Assembly: GCA_014529385.2 (NCBI GenBank)
Contig: CM043968.1
Coordinates: 30,227,013-30,291,012, forward strand
Length of the DNA: 64,000 nucleotides
Source: Adiantum capillus-veneris
Lineage: Eukaryota; Streptophyta; Polypodiopsida; Polypodiales; Pteridaceae
Reading direction: 5' to 3'
Each line of letters opens with the position of its first letter. The stretch's first letter is position 1. Both the position numbers and the translations under genes were made by a program. Shown here piece by piece: positions 32,025-44,089 of the stretch. The notes below the pieces were generated by a model. It made no database searches. It was not told where the DNA came from and saw only the letters and a list, made by a program, of their open reading frames with translations.

Positions 32025-32273
32025 TCCAAATTAGTTTGGATGCCAAAAAGGCATGATGACCTAGAGCGTGAGATTGGACGCATACTGATTATCCGACTAG
32101 GAAGTGGTTGATTTGCCTTTGTCGTAGTATGAGTAGCTCTCTGAGTTCACTTTGGTGAGATTGACACTCTCATTAAGTCTTCGTGCCCCATCCCAAGTCG
32201 CTTCCTTGCATATTGACATTATGTTAGTACAAAAAGCTATGTTGCAGACGTTCATCACGGTGACCCGCTAACA
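31955..32273 (+). repeat. Gypsy-T-family LTR end, inverted copy (segment A')
   Basis: Reverse complement of 22486-22812, ending GACCCGCTAACA at 32273. Unlike the first copy, it is not followed by a primer-binding site but by chromovirus integrase sequence, so it is the outer (3') end of an LTR inserted into that element. Confidence 0.82.
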
Positions 32274-33520
32274 GGGGCATAGAGGGAAATCAAACATACA
32301 AGAGTATGTTTCTTAATGTGTGGTATGCCAAAAGATAAAGTTTGATAAAGAGAAGCAACCTGGATTGCTTCAACCTTTGCCAATCCCTAATGCACCATGG
32401 GAGAGCATATCCATGGATTTTATCTTTGGATTGCCTAAGTCTATCCATGGGATTACTAGAATATGGACGATAGTAGACAGGTTAAGCAAACAAGCTCATT
32501 TTATACCTGTCAAAAAGACTATCAAAGCCCATCAAATGGCAACCCTCTTCATATCACAAATCTTCAAGTACCATGGCTTGCTAATGTCCATAATGTCGGA
32601 TAGAGATCCTAGAATGACCAGTAATATCTGGAAGGGTCTCTTTGAGAATTTAGGGACAAGGCTAAACTTCTCTAAGGCTAAACTTCTCTTCGGCTATCAC
32701 TTGCAAATGGATGGCCAAAGTGAAATAGCTAACCTAAGAATTCTTGATCTACTAAAAGCCTATGTAACGGAAGTAGATCAAAGGCCAAGGGGAGAAGTAC
32801 TTACCATTAGTGGAGTATACCTACAATGACACTATACCTACCTCCACTGGAAAAGCACCTTTTGAGGTAATTGAGGAAAGATCTAAAAGTCCCCTACTAC
32901 TTAAGGTACACAGGAAGATCTTCGATGCAGATTAGTATAGTCGAGACCCACAAGAATCTTTATAAACAATTAAGGATGCTATCTCTATCTCACAGCAAAG
33001 GCAAAAGGCTGTTGCTAATAAGCAAAGAAGAGCTCAAGCCTTTAAACAAAATGATTGGGTCTTACTTAAATTTCCCAAGGCTCAATTAAGGCATACAACA
33101 AGCAAGAATCCTACGAGTCACCAAAAGTACTATGCTAATTTGGAGAAAAGGTAGTATGGTCCCTTCCGGATTCTTAGACCAATCAATGAGATGGCCCATC
33201 AACTCAAGTTGCCCACTCATTGGATCATACACAATGCTTTCCATGTGAACCTACTAAAGCCTTAGAAAGGAGAGCCACCTCAAGAACCAGCTATTGAAGA
33301 CCCACCGGAGATTGATGACCAAGAAGAGGTGCTACAACCCGAGTCCATTCTTTGACATGAAGACAAGGTATTGAGAGGCGGTAAGATTATTAGACAGTAT
33401 CTTATTAAGTTTAAGAACTATCCTTTTGAAGATACTAGATGGATGAAAGGCATACAATTAAAGGATAACCTAAACCTTGTCAATGCTTACAATGCTTCCC
33501 TAGAGTAAGCAAATGTACAA
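32274..33520 (+). pseudogene. Chromovirus-2 integrase and chromodomain fragment
   Basis: Starts inside the zinc-binding region (GHRG... matching PYAGHRGIQPT of the copy at 58190). It continues with PGLLQPLPIPNAPWESISMDFIFGLPKS, RIWTIVDRLSKQAHFIPVKKT, MSDRDPRMTSNIWKGLFENLG and a damaged GQSEIAN Glu motif. Further on, after frame breaks, come KQNDWVLLKFPKA and a C-terminal chromodomain at about 33350-33500 (KIIRQYLIKFKNYPFEDTRWMKGIQL). It is a close relative of the complete chromovirus at 50419-61204. The 5' part is absent, cut by the gypsy LTR end at 32273. Confidence 0.88.
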
Positions 33521-33860
33521 ATGTTTAAATGAACAGAGTTTTTGTCCTATAAGACTCCCTTTTTCTTTATAGTGCGCACATATTAATGAGTATGCATGCT
33601 TAGGATCATGTTTGTGGAGACGACGTCTCTCGAACACCAAGTAGAGCTTGTCACTCTAGTATAGAAGATTGATACGGACTAATGTGCAGACATGCTTGTG
33701 GTAGCTAACACTCTCAAGCACCAAATGGACTAGTCATCCATTCTAGAACAATGTTGTAGGGTAAAATAGGGATCCTCTTCCCGCTAGCAAACGGACTAAT
33801 GACTAGGCTTTATCATCTCTACCTCATAGTCAAGGACGACTATGAATTCAAAAGAGATGT
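33521..33860 (+). other. Chromovirus-2 3' untranslated region
   Basis: Non-coding, alignable with 59440-59783 of the complete chromovirus (shared CACCAAGTAGA.CTTGTCACTCTA and CCAAATGGACTAGTCATCCATT). Confidence 0.75.
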
Positions 33861-34240
33861 AATCTCATAAGAACTAATATTTAATTCTCCTAAATGATTT
33901 TCTCATGTTACACTGGTCATATAATATGGGGAAGTGCCAGGGGAGAGAAAGCTAGGATATTGGTTAGGTTGCAGTCCGGTCACAGTAGGGATCCAAAGGA
34001 GGGAAAATAGGGATCCAAAGGGGGGACCATCTACAAAAGAGCAATGTGCAACAATGGGCTTCAAAGACCCTAAGGTTCAGCCCATTAAGACTTCCAAAAA
34101 TCTTAGGTTCCAAAATTAAATGAAATGTTCAATGGTCAAACTCTAGGTAAATTTGGATGCTTGTGTGAAGACTCAAAAGTCTTCCCACATCCCTATCAAG
34201 TAGGAGGCGAGCCATATTTGTAGGGAATGAGAGAGAAACA
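33861..34240 (+). repeat. Chromovirus-2 3' LTR, diverged and incomplete
   Basis: Begins around CTCATAAGAACTAATATTTA, aligning with the start TGTCATAAAATCTAATATCT of the LTR at 59784. Weaker similarity continues to about 34130. The remainder of a 1.4 kb LTR is missing before the copia fragment at 34440. Confidence 0.6.
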
Positions 34241-34439
34241 CACACACACAAGTTACTAGACCATTTAATGTTACACAACATGATTTTTTACATAAGCTAC
34301 TAAATCATACTTCATATCAGAATAACAAGTCAGCATTTGATAAAAAACAACATCTTTGCTCACTTTACTTTACATGCAATAAACACACTAATGGATATTT
34401 TGCTGAAGGGAATATCTAATGAGCATTGTTCTGCTTTTG

Positions 34440-35000
34440 GATCAAGCTTAATTTTTAGCTCATCCTACACTTGAGCATAAGCAATATATCCAAACACTTT
34501 CAAGTTTGATACATTTGGTTTTTCACCACAAAACATCTCTTCTATTGTCATATGATGCACTTTAGCAGTAGGGGTCAGGTTCATGATGGAAAAACGTATA
34601 GTAACAAACTTAGTCCAGTAACAATGAGGCATGTTCTTCTTATTTATCAATGCCCTAGAAACTTATAATATGTGCCTATTTTTTCTCTTAGTAAAACCAT
34701 TTACTTTTGGAGTACACGTACATGAGAACTGCCTCTAAATTTCATGCCTTTTCAGAAAGTCATTGAACTCATTGGAGCACTTTACATATTTTCCAATCTA
34801 TTTTTCAACCAAATCCTTGAAAGTTTGAAAGTGCATACACGTCACATTTTTTCTTCATAAAATAGACCCATACCCTCCTTGTATGGTCATCAATGAAGAT
34901 TACATTGTACTTGCATCCACCCATAGATGTAGTCTTTACCAGACCGCATACATTTGTACATATTCTATCTCTTGATTTTTTACTAAATTGACTCAGGGTA
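34440..35000 (-). pseudogene. Copia-C integrase fragment
   Basis: On the minus strand, KSRDRICTNVCGLVKTTSMGGCKYNVIFIDDHTRRVWVYFMKKK (about 34995-34850) is the copia integrase core around its first catalytic Asp. Then follow NKKNMPHCYWTKFVTIRFSIMNLTPTAKVHHMT and FGYIAYAQV (34650-34465), matching the integrase C-terminal side. It is closely related to Copia-A. It joins a different sequence near 35000, so it is a truncated piece. Confidence 0.82.
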
Positions 35001-36120
35001 ACCCTTTTTTTCTTAGAAATGCAAACTTCTTTGAAAAATCCCTCAATAGGTATGCCAAATATAATGGTGAGGTCCCTAGGGTCAATATCATTGGTGAGGA
35101 CAAGAAGGATGTGGATGTTTTTTTTAACAAGAGAGTAAGAGGTGAAAGGGAAATGGAAACTGAAGGGGAAACCAAAGCTTGCACAAGCAAGGAGAAGGTA
35201 TATAAAGGTAGCATGCAAAGACTGACAAGAGGATGATGTCATTGAATCAAGCAGGCAGACTTTCAGCTTGGGCATGGTCAACCAAAGTACAATTTGGTGA
35301 GTGATGTTCAAAAACATTCCATGGAAGGAAAATGAATATAACCTTCACTACCAGCAGTCTCCTCCATATTATCTGGAGATTATCTGATTGGTTTAGAACA
35401 GGGCAAGCATCTTTGGCAGGAGCTCTCTTGGCATTACGATCAATACGCTTCACATGGATTTGAGCACAGGACTAGTGACATACTCAGCCAAAGGACAAAA
35501 TGGCCAATTTTGTGGCACTCGTAGCATGCATTGGGAAATGACGCAAATGATAGCTCTTGCTGAAAATCACCAAATCCACCATACTGAGATCGAAGAATTT
35601 GGGAATGGGCTTGTCCATATTCCATAGAATACAGTCCTTGACATCTAGTCTAGCTCTCATCTGTTGCTTTTTTGGAAGGAAGAGCACACACCCTAACATC
35701 AAGGCTATGGACTAAACATGATCATGAAGCCATAGGAGTAGGCTCTTGAGGTCACCTAAACAAGAAAGAACCGCATAATCTCATCCTCAAGGCAAAATTC
35801 TTGGGTCCATGGCATACCATAAGCAAATAATGAAGCCCCCTCCATGTATCATCAGATCCTTAATAGATTTCTCAGAAGTGTATGTCATAGCATAGAAGCT
35901 TTTACCAATAGCAGCGGTGTTGAATCTTGAACCTTCTCATTGACAATGTGAGCTGCCCAATCCCATAATCCTTGCAGCATCATTACCCATAAAATATAGC
36001 ACAACCAATATGGCACAGCATTCCGACAAACTCATCAAAGCCATGCTTGGACAGAATTCAACCTGCATTACAAAGCCATCTTCACCCTTCCCACGCTAAG
36101 CATATTGAGCCCGTGGAGCA
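35001..36120 (-). pseudogene. LINE ORF1-like remnant (DUF4283/zinc knuckle type)
   Basis: On the minus strand at about 35670-35500, two overlapping frames together give RARLDVKDCILWNMDKPIPKF and FASFPNACYECHKIGHF. This resembles the end of DUF4283 and the following zf-CCHC_4 knuckle in plant L1 ORF1 proteins (ARVC...LP..C..C...GH....C). The last cysteine falls after a frame change. The flanking frames (35450-35247 and 36120-35750) are decayed. No RT of the same element is adjacent. Confidence 0.42.
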
Positions 36121-37490
36121 TATCTCTTGTAACTGAGTGCTCACTGAACGGGGATGTCTTTAACACCTTCTCCTCGCCACGTGCATAATAATAGGTGTCA
36201 ACCCCCTACTTTTTTTTCTTCGCTGCAAATGTAAATGATGCCTCCATATTTTGAGACTCCTCTTGAGTAAACATATTCACTTGGGACACACCAAGGCTCG
36301 CACACCCCACCACCAAGGTGTGCGAGATAAGACCCACGTTTAGGGTTCATGCCGCTCTTAAAAACACTATCACATGACTTCTAACACACCTCAATTAGAA
36401 TGGTTGCCAAATTCTTATATATTTTTGTAGAGATAACCTTTTTTATTTTTATAAAGGCCAAATGTTAGTGTTACAAATCAATGGAATTCCCTTCAAATAT
36501 TAGTTTCCAAGTCACACACAATTTATATACAAAAATTTCATACTTGATCACGTACTAAATAAGCGCATAGTTTTGGTCCTTAAAAGGTCTCCTCATAGAA
36601 TTAAGTCTATTCTAGTGCACCTTGACAACTACAAATGACATTTTATGTTGAAACCAAGAAATTGTGTACCTTTTTTAACTCCCTAACTCAGTTAAATCTC
36701 GTTGCTTTAACTCTATCTTGATTTTTTTATTGTGCAAAAACTCTTAAAAATCTTGAGTTCTCCATAAAAGCATTGAGACCAAGGTTTTAGGCGCCCCAAT
36801 TGTTATGTACCACGTACTTTTGATATATTTTTTTTATCTGCGTGGAAAGTTTGATATTTTTTGAGGTTTTGAATGCTTATGTCTTAATAATGAAAATGCC
36901 AAAGTTTTCTTTTAGACAGTTGTGAATATTTAAAATAATCCAATAATTGTTGCATATCAAAGTCCTTCTACTTGCCACCTTGAGTCCTCAATGAAAAGGG
37001 TAAGCGATGTATCACTTTCTTAAACTCATACATATATCAAAAAAATAATTTTCTTTATGTACAATAGTATGCTTGAAATGGCCATATCAAACACTTAGAA
37101 CTTTCCAGTGTTTTATATACTCTAAAGTGGTTTTATTTCACATGAAACTTTATTATCTATAGCACAATTGTGGAAAGGTCACATAAAATTGTTTGCAAGG
37201 TCGCTTAATTTTTTCTTGAGATTATAAAGTTGATCTCTTCAAAGCATCGATCGCATTCTTATGAGGGTCAACTTGATGAGTACAGTTCTTGATCATAGTA
37301 TATTCTAAAATTCAAAGTTATATTTTTTACAGGCCCTCTAACTAGCGTATTTAAGCATATCAAGAGGGTTTTCCTAAATACATTGTTTAATATAAGTAGA
37401 ATTAAATTTTAAATTTGTAAAAAAAAAGACACTGAATTGTCTTGTTATGGTACCAAACTAGTGTTAAACCTCATACCAAGGGCATTTACC
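36121..37490. other. AT-rich region, nothing recognised
   Basis: About 1.4 kb without a frame longer than a few dozen codons and without motifs. A shared repeat was not found by eye. Confidence 0.45.
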
Positions 37491-38236
37491 AAGCATTAAT
37501 ACATGAGGCTGATTGGTTTGCCCCTTTGAACAAATAGTGGAAGAAACAATGGACGGAGGCTAGATGGGTTGAGTTCACCAAGAACACCAAGAACATTTGG
37601 AATCCACAATTGCCTCATTCTATGAAGTTATTTTTGTAAAAGGTACTATGGGGAGCCTTGCCGATAGGCGTCAAGATTCAAGCAGGGTCCAATAGATGTT
37701 CACGGTACAGATTGGCTAGTGAAGACCTTGCCCACCTTTTCATGGAATGCCCGGCTATTAGAGGACTAGTAGGAAAGATGTGCAAACGGATACAAAGAAC
37801 GTGGAAGATAGGGTTCTTCAAGAAGAATCTGTGCCTTAAGGGGAAATAGATTCAAAGTAGTGCACTTCTAATATGTACTCAAATTGTCAAATTGTGTTTC
37901 TCTAGTAATATATGAAAGGCCACGAAATGCGGTGTCTTTAATAGTGACCTCTCTGTGGCTAGCTTCTCAAAGATTGTACAAGAAAGTAAGGAGATAATAT
38001 ATGTGGTACATAAAAGGTATAACTCGGATGATTGGCTTAGGCCGACCCTCGCCATCCGGTCGAGCCATGCTATGTAAAAGATTAGGCTTTTGGTAACAAT
38101 ACAATACTCGATACTTTTGACTAAGCTTTGATGTAATCTTGTATCCCTTAAGGCTCGACATGAGCTTGAGACTGATTTGTATTTGTCTTGGTGACATTAT
38201 AATACAATCACTTACAATTGTGAGTTTTGCAAAAAC
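37491..38236 (+). mobile_element. LINE 3' end fragment
   Basis: Around 37640-37800 the plus strand reads VLWGALPIGVK and RLASEDLAHLFMECPAIR, the zf-RVT domain that closes L1-type ORF2 (VFLWR.....LPT...L....C..C....E...HLF..C), here missing cysteines. It is followed by a 3' UTR that ends CACTTACAATTGTGAGTTTTGCAAAAAC. This tail is shared, with small changes, by the other LINE ends at 41775, 44060 and 45915. Confidence 0.8.
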
Positions 38237-38346
38237 AAAAATCGATACACTCTCTTTATTCATAGTCTTTGGGAAGGCCATAGCGTTTCACTCCAACCCT
38301 CAAATTTCAACAGTGACCACTCACTACTTAAGGGTGGATTTACTTT
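38237..38346 (+). repeat. Dispersed repeat R, left part
   Basis: From CTTTGGGAAGGCCAT to CCACTCACTACTT the sequence is the reverse complement of 45795-45880. The two copies are in opposite orientation, and in both a LINE tail abuts the same point. Confidence 0.78.
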
Positions 38347-38554
38347 GCATTTTGAAGCTCGTAAATAAATTCCCTCTATGTGTCGCCCGATGAAATTTTG
38401 TTTGCAAGTTTTCACAGAAATGATCTCCGACTTTGACATAAATGATCTCAGACCTTGGCATAAATGATCTTCGACCTCGGCGCTCAAAGCTTAACAATTG
38501 CATGCATGTGCCTGTGTTTTGTTTTTGTGCATGCGTGCACGTGTGTACGTGCAT

Positions 38555-38626
<72 letters not shown>

Positions 38627-38790
38627 ACTAAGCTCTCCTTGGCTAGAGAAAAAGAGAGAGAAAGAGAGGGAGAGGATGAGAGGGCTCTTTTCACACTAGA
38701 GAGAGGAAGAAGGGGGGGGGGGGGGAAGAATAATGCATTTACCTTACAATTAGTAATCGAAAAAGCGAAGATTAACAAAATCCGCAATCG
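38347..38790. repeat. Short tandem repeat and GT/GA microsatellite interrupting repeat R
   Basis: Three copies of a 22-23-bp unit (AAATGATCTCCGAC-TTTGACAT and variants) at 38417-38482. Then come (GT)n at about 38553-38579 and (GA)n to 38625, a purine-rich stretch and a run of G at 38716-38728. The repeat R match resumes at about 38790, so this 440 bp is an insertion or expansion. Confidence 0.8.
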
Positions 38791-40620
38791 AGAATAAAAA
38801 ATTGACCACATCGATATCTGTCGAATTGAGAATTGGCCAAATTGGGAATTGACATAATTAGGAAAATTTGATATAACGAATCCAAGGTAAAAGGTGTGCA
38901 AGCCCAAGACACAAGCCGACCTCGACAAACAAAAAAGGCGAATGATGAGAGGCAACTCTAGCAACTCTCGCCTATTTTTGGAGGTTTTTATGCTAGATTT
39001 TTTTTAGCTTTACAGATGTTCTTGCCTTCGGGTTGACTTGGAATTCAAAGGTGAATCTTAAAACCTATAGGTGGGATTGCACTCAACTTAGATTTTTTTG
39101 AGCGCTAAAAGAAAAATTAGAAATTTTAAGGCGAATGTCAATTTTTTAAGGGGGTTTACACTACATCGAATTGAGTCACAATGCTTTTTTCCAAAAACTT
39201 GGAAAACTTACGTATGAGAATATAAAAAAAAAGTTTCTAGTTGAGCTTGAGTTGTATTAACCAGAGAAGATTACAAAGAGCTTTGACATATCCTTTGGAT
39301 AGGATTTTCAATGAAAAAATACATCAAAGGGGCGAAATCCCTTAACTATGCCTAGTTGTGTAGCTTGGAGTTTTGGTTCCTACTACAAAGAAGTTTCCAC
39401 TAGCATGTTTCTAGGACAGCATTAGAGTCCAGAGTTTTACTCTTTTCTAAATAAGTAACGCATTTCTAAACTACCATAAACCTCTCAGTACATTAGCTCT
39501 TACTATGTATATGTCCATTAGAAGATCCATAATGTCATTGTGTATGCAGCCGGTTGGGAAACTTTATTATATTTAAAGGATTTTACACTCAGTTTTTGTA
39601 ACTTTGTAGGTTTCCTCACCTTCAAATCTAGAATTTGGAGATAAATTTTAAAATTTGTAGGCAAGATTAATCTAAATTGAGGATTTTTTGAGCATTCGAC
39701 TATACTATGCTTTTCCCCAAAATTTTAGAGGCAAATTTACTTTATTTGAAGGTTTTTGCACTAAATTTTTGTGCACTTTTCAGATTCTTTAAACTTTAAT
39801 TTAGGTTCTTTAAGCTTTGTAGTTTCTTTGAACCAATGTTCGAGAAAAGTGTGCCTGAGCTTAGTCTTCAGCCATTTGAAAAATCAAAACAATTGGTTGA
39901 GGAAAGAGGGAGAAGGAGAAAATCTGCTTGAAAATAGTAAGAAAACAGAGTTAAATTAGATTATTTTAAAAAATTATCTCTTTGAATGTCATAAGTGGAA
40001 CCTTGTATGTTTGCAAAATTTATCATTTGGAACACTGCTTTGAACTTTGGATTTGCAGATATTTGGACCTCCAATTTAAAATTTAAGGTTGTGATGTTAA
40101 GCACTATTATTCTTTTTGCAAAAAAAATTTGTTATTCTTTTTGCATCCATGGATCTTTTGGAGCATGGAGGTGTTGTATTTTTTATGTTGCTAATTCATT
40201 ACTACTCAATCTGACAAGTGAGTGCTAGTAAAAACAAAAAAATTAAAAATTGAAGGTAAATCTCAAAGTTTGTAGGTGAGATTATAGTAAACCTAGGTTT
40301 ATTTCTCCAATTTTTGTGGATATCCTAACCTTCAAATTAAATCTTAGGAGTGCATGGTCCATCCTATGGAGAGAGAGAGAGAGAGAGATCCCCTTTTCTT
40401 GGTGCAAAATCCACTCTCTTTTTTTCTTTGCCTTGGTCTCCAACTGGTGGTCCCCCCTTTGAGCCCTTTCCGTATGTCACATGATAGGGGCCTCCAAAGT
40501 GCATTAGATATAGTTGAGAAAATTAGTAGGTGGGATTACATTAAACCTAGGTTTTTCTTGAGCACTCAGGTACAAAATAGTTTTTTGCTATCATAATGGA
40601 GATTGAAAAATTAGAGGAAG
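38791..40620 (+). repeat. Dispersed repeat R, right part, with internal sub-repeats
   Basis: 38800-38880 and 40120-40300 match the reverse complement of 45715-45760 and 45500-45700. Within it a phrase like AATCT(T/C)AAA.TTTGTAGGTGAGATTAxAxTAAACCTAGGTTT recurs at about 39055, 39645, 40260 and 40525. That suggests an internally repetitive non-coding element with a period near 600 bp. No coding motifs. Confidence 0.68.
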
Positions 40621-40884
40621 GAGAGGTCCTCCATGCATTGCCTTCTGGTTGATTTGCATGGCTTGTTGGATCAACGTCAAAATTGAGCTAGTGAGTCCCT
40701 GTTGGGTCGTCTTGCTTTCCATAGACACTTTAAAGAATCTTCAAAATTGCATGAAGTAATCTAGATTTTATGCAACTCCATTCTTTCCCAATGACCTCCA
40801 ATTGGACTACAGTTCCATTCTCCTCACACATAGGTGCACTCTCACACACACAAACCTCCACCCACACACCTACCTATTTATGAA

Positions 40885-40941
<57 letters not shown>

Positions 40942-41475
40942 TCCAATTGCTATGCTTTTCATGGTCGCAACAACGCATGGGTCACATATTAGTTTCAAAT
41001 GAAATATTGAATGGTGAGTTTAAGGAATGAAAACTCCATGAAAGTGGAAAGTCAAAAAGACTTTCCATCTCTATACAAAGAAGTGGTCGATTGTGCATTT
41101 CATTTTCTTTTCTTTTTTTAAAAAAAATCTTTCACCGTATACAATATAGGTATAGGTAGGCAGAGTTTGATTACACTATGTAACGTAGTGAATTTATTTT
41201 TGAACTACATAAGTAGTTCTTAGTAAAGGGTTGCATTATGGGTGCATCACTAGACCATTGGATAAAGCTTGCAAATTAGTGCCACACTACAAGCTAATGA
41301 TAATAATAATTTTTATTTTTTTTCAAATCCTTGTGAGAGGGTGTTGACATTTCTGTATCTCTCCTTCAAGAGGAGCATTGAGTATTGTCATTTTTTATGT
41401 TTTTAGAATATATTATATTCTAAAAAGTTCATTGTTGCACTTCTTTCCAAAAATTATAATATTTTATTGTGATAC
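40621..41475. other. Non-coding with GT/GA microsatellite
   Basis: A (GT)n tract at 40887-40918 followed by (GA)n to 40940. Otherwise AT-rich, with no coding similarity. Confidence 0.7.
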
Positions 41476-41800
41476 CACATGTTTTAAAATCTCTCACAAG
41501 TATCACTCGGAGGATTGGTCTAGGACTACTTGTGCCTTGTTGTCAGCAGATGGAATGCTTAGGATGGGGACAAATCTTGGCCATCGGTAAGTAAAAGATC
41601 TCAGAATGACAAGAGTATGGGCGTTGTGTATTAAGGATGTGGAGGTGGGGGGTAGGGGTGGTTGCCCGAATAACCGTTGTACTTTTGATCCCTGGATGTT
41701 GTCATGGCTTAACATGAGCATGACAAAACCTTGTAATTTTTTGGGCTGCTCAATATAATCCACTCACAATTGTGAGTTTAGCTTTTTTAAAAATTTTAAA
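41476..41800 (+). mobile_element. LINE 3' end, 5'-truncated
   Basis: A LINE 3' UTR with CTTAACATGAGCATGACAAAACCTTG and the tail CACTCACAATTGTGAGTTTAGC followed by an A/T-rich run. It contains the perfect 16-bp palindrome ACTCACAATTGTGAGT. No ORF2 sequence is left. Confidence 0.75.
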
Positions 41801-42035
41801 AAATTTTAAAAAACAAATCTCTCACAAAAGAAGCCTCTTATTATGAAATTCTTCTCAAAAGCCTTACGTAGGTCAACTTTCCCCTTGTTTTTGAAGCCAT
41901 TAGAAATTGTTAAAAAATCATCCTTCAAAGATCTCTTTAGAAATTAAAGTCATGAAGGCACTTGAATTGGGCCTAGATGTTCCAACTCGTAAGTACCATG
42001 TGTGCAGGTAGCCATTTGGATCCAATCAAAGGATT

Positions 42036-43024
42036 GTGGAAGACTTTGAGTTTAAAAGATCCATTAAGCAAGGATGCCCTCTTGCCCCTCTGCTATTTTC
42101 CATTAGATATTATCCTCTAGTAACACTTCTCAAAGATAGTGCTGCAAAAGGGAACATTCAAGGACTAGCTCTTCCTAACAACGACCATCTGTTGGCTAAG
42201 CTCTTTGCGGATGACTCTCCTCAAAGCGTGCCCTCAAGTCATCAGGAAGTCTTTAAAAATTGTGCAAACATATGCTCTTGGCTCAGGGTCCAAGTGTAAC
42301 ATTGAAAAGTCAAGATTGATCTCTCTCTGAGAATGACACATTTGATCCATCTTTGTGGACCGGGGAGATTGTGTCAAAAGGGGAGATCTTTTGGCACTTG
42401 GGAGCCCCTTTAGGGGTGGATATCAACCACAAGGAAAGATTTATATGGGTTATGGAGAAGGTAAGAACCAAGATGCGCAGGTGGGAGTATGTGCTTCTTC
42501 CCTCTCCGAGTAGAATTAAAGTCATGAACTCCTTTAAGCTCCCCTATATAGCTTTCAATGTCCCACTTCTTAAACTATCAAGCTGCAATTGGAAAGAGTT
42601 CTTGAAATCTATGAAGAGATTCCTATGGAAAAACACCACTAAAGACTCTACGCCTTGGAAATGGTCTAGCTCGGAGATAGTTGCGAGACCAGTGGAGCAA
42701 GGTGGTCTAAGGATTCTGAACCCTAGCATCCATGCGAAGGCCCAATGTGCTAAGTTTGTGTTGATAGTAACTAAGCAAGAGCAAACATGTGCCTTTATGA
42801 CCAAGGCTATGATGGAAAATTCAGAATTATGCTCAAAACGTGGCCAGTGGAAAGGGTTGGAAGTTCACGATAAGCTTTTTGCCCCGCATTGGGCCTCCTT
42901 AAACTTAGTGGATCGACATGCGAGCTCTTTAAAAAATTCAACAAGGCAACGGAGTATTTGGAGTGGGGAGAGCTGGCAGGTACTTTCACAAATCCATGAC
43001 CCATCGGTCCCCTTGGCTCTCTAA
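42036..43024 (+). pseudogene. LINE ORF2 reverse transcriptase remnant
   Basis: First frame: FEFKRSIKQGCPLAPLLFSI, the L1 RT motif R.GCPLSPLLF, and LLAKLFADDSPQS, the FADD active-site motif. After a frame break at 42300, the second frame has KGEIFWHLGAPLGVDI (YLG.P.G), KMRRWEYVLLPSPSRIKVMNSFKLPYIAFNVPLL and FLWKNTTKDSTPWKWSSSEIVARPVEQGGLRILNPS. This is the conserved L1 stretch after the polymerase domain (WW...L...GR..LI..VL...P.Y......P......I....R.FLW......K.....W..VC.P...GGLGI). It would copy LINE RNA at the target site. It is not functional. Confidence 0.9.
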
Positions 43025-43291
43025 GAGTGTAAACATTTCTATGACCCCTTTTTGGAGGGAAGTTGCCAGACATATCAATAACAAAGGTATCAAATGTACT
43101 GGCTAGCTTTGGGACTACAATAGATTTTGCTCGAAAAGAATAGACCAACTAGATAGTCAATTTACCATCAATGGGATGGAAAGTTTGCTAATCAGCCTCT
43201 ATAGCCCTAGAACAGCTAAACATGGTATTTGCTAGGTGGTGCTTCCAGATTTGAGTGGAAAGCCTAGTAGTGCCCAAAGAACAGACACTTT

Positions 43292-43591
43292 TTGAAACCA
43301 CAAACCAAGGGAGTGTACTTCTCACTTATGTATTTGAAGGACCGGTTCTCTCTACTCAAGAAATTATGGGGCAAGCAATGGTCAAAGTCAAGATGGGAAA
43401 CAATTTTGAATAACATATGGCACCTGCATTGGCCGCATAGAATGAAGGTTTTTGTGTGGAAGGTGTTGTGGGGAGCCTTGCCGACTAGCATGAAGGTTCT
43501 CACTAAGGGAATTGGTCTCGATCATTGTTCACAATGCAGATCCGCTAGTGAAAACCTCCCTCATTTTTTCCAAGGAATGCCCATAAGTTAG
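43292..43591 (+). pseudogene. LINE zf-RVT domain
   Basis: The frame reads WETILNNIWHLHWPHRMKVFVWKVLWGALPTSMKVLTKGIGLDHCSQCRSASENLPHFF. This is the zinc-binding domain at the C-terminus of plant L1 ORF2, with the C-x2-C pair kept and the following H-x-x-x-C damaged. Confidence 0.88.
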
Positions 43592-44089
43592 TGGCTTGGC
43601 AAGAAAAGATTGCAAATGGGTTCAAAAAACCTGGAAAATTGATTTCTATAAGAATGATCTCTTCTTGGGAGGGAAAGTATATAAAATTCAAGCGCTTCTT
43701 ATCATTACAGAAGTAGTGATATTTTGCTACTTCCAACATGTGCGGAAGGCAAGGAATTGACACATCTTTGAGAACACCATTAAAACAACTAAATTCTCAT
43801 AGATAATCCAGCAAAGCAGGGGGCAATCATCGCCATTGGGAAGCAAACAAGATCTGATTAATGGAACAAGACCTTCAACACTGCTTTGACTAACATGCTA
43901 GGGTAAAGAAGCAGACTTCTCCCTTTCCTTGGGGTGGCTCCCCAGTTAGCCAGCGTAGTCATGTCTCGTGTTAATTGTAATGGCTCATCACAAGAATGAC
44001 AAAAAATTGTAATTTTCATGGTTGTGCTAATATAAGCCACTCACAATTGTGAGTTTTGCCAAATTAAAAATAAAAAAAATAAAGTCTTG

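Larger units (their letters stand above)
41935..44075 (+). mobile_element. L1-like LINE, 5'-truncated
   Basis: Contains the last third of an ORF2, the zf-RVT domain and a 3' UTR ending ACTCACAATTGTGAGTTTTGCC plus an A-rich tail. The ORF2 pieces at 42036-43591 are in order on the plus strand but frameshifted. It is 5'-truncated, as most LINE copies are. Possible short duplicates at its ends (ATTAAAGTCATG near 41944 and AATAAAGTCTTG near 44075) would be the target duplication, but the match is imperfect. Confidence 0.85.

Noticed and set aside
22486-32273. A TIR-flanked Maverick/Polinton-type element (inverted ends plus integrase and protease)
   Set aside because: The end at 22486 abuts a retrotransposon primer-binding site, so it is an LTR boundary; there is no DNA polymerase B, ATPase or capsid gene, and the integrase is of Ty3/gypsy type.
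35247-35453. Independent small gene on the minus strand
   Set aside because: It shows no conserved motif and lies between a copia fragment and a LINE ORF1 remnant; most likely decayed transposon sequence.
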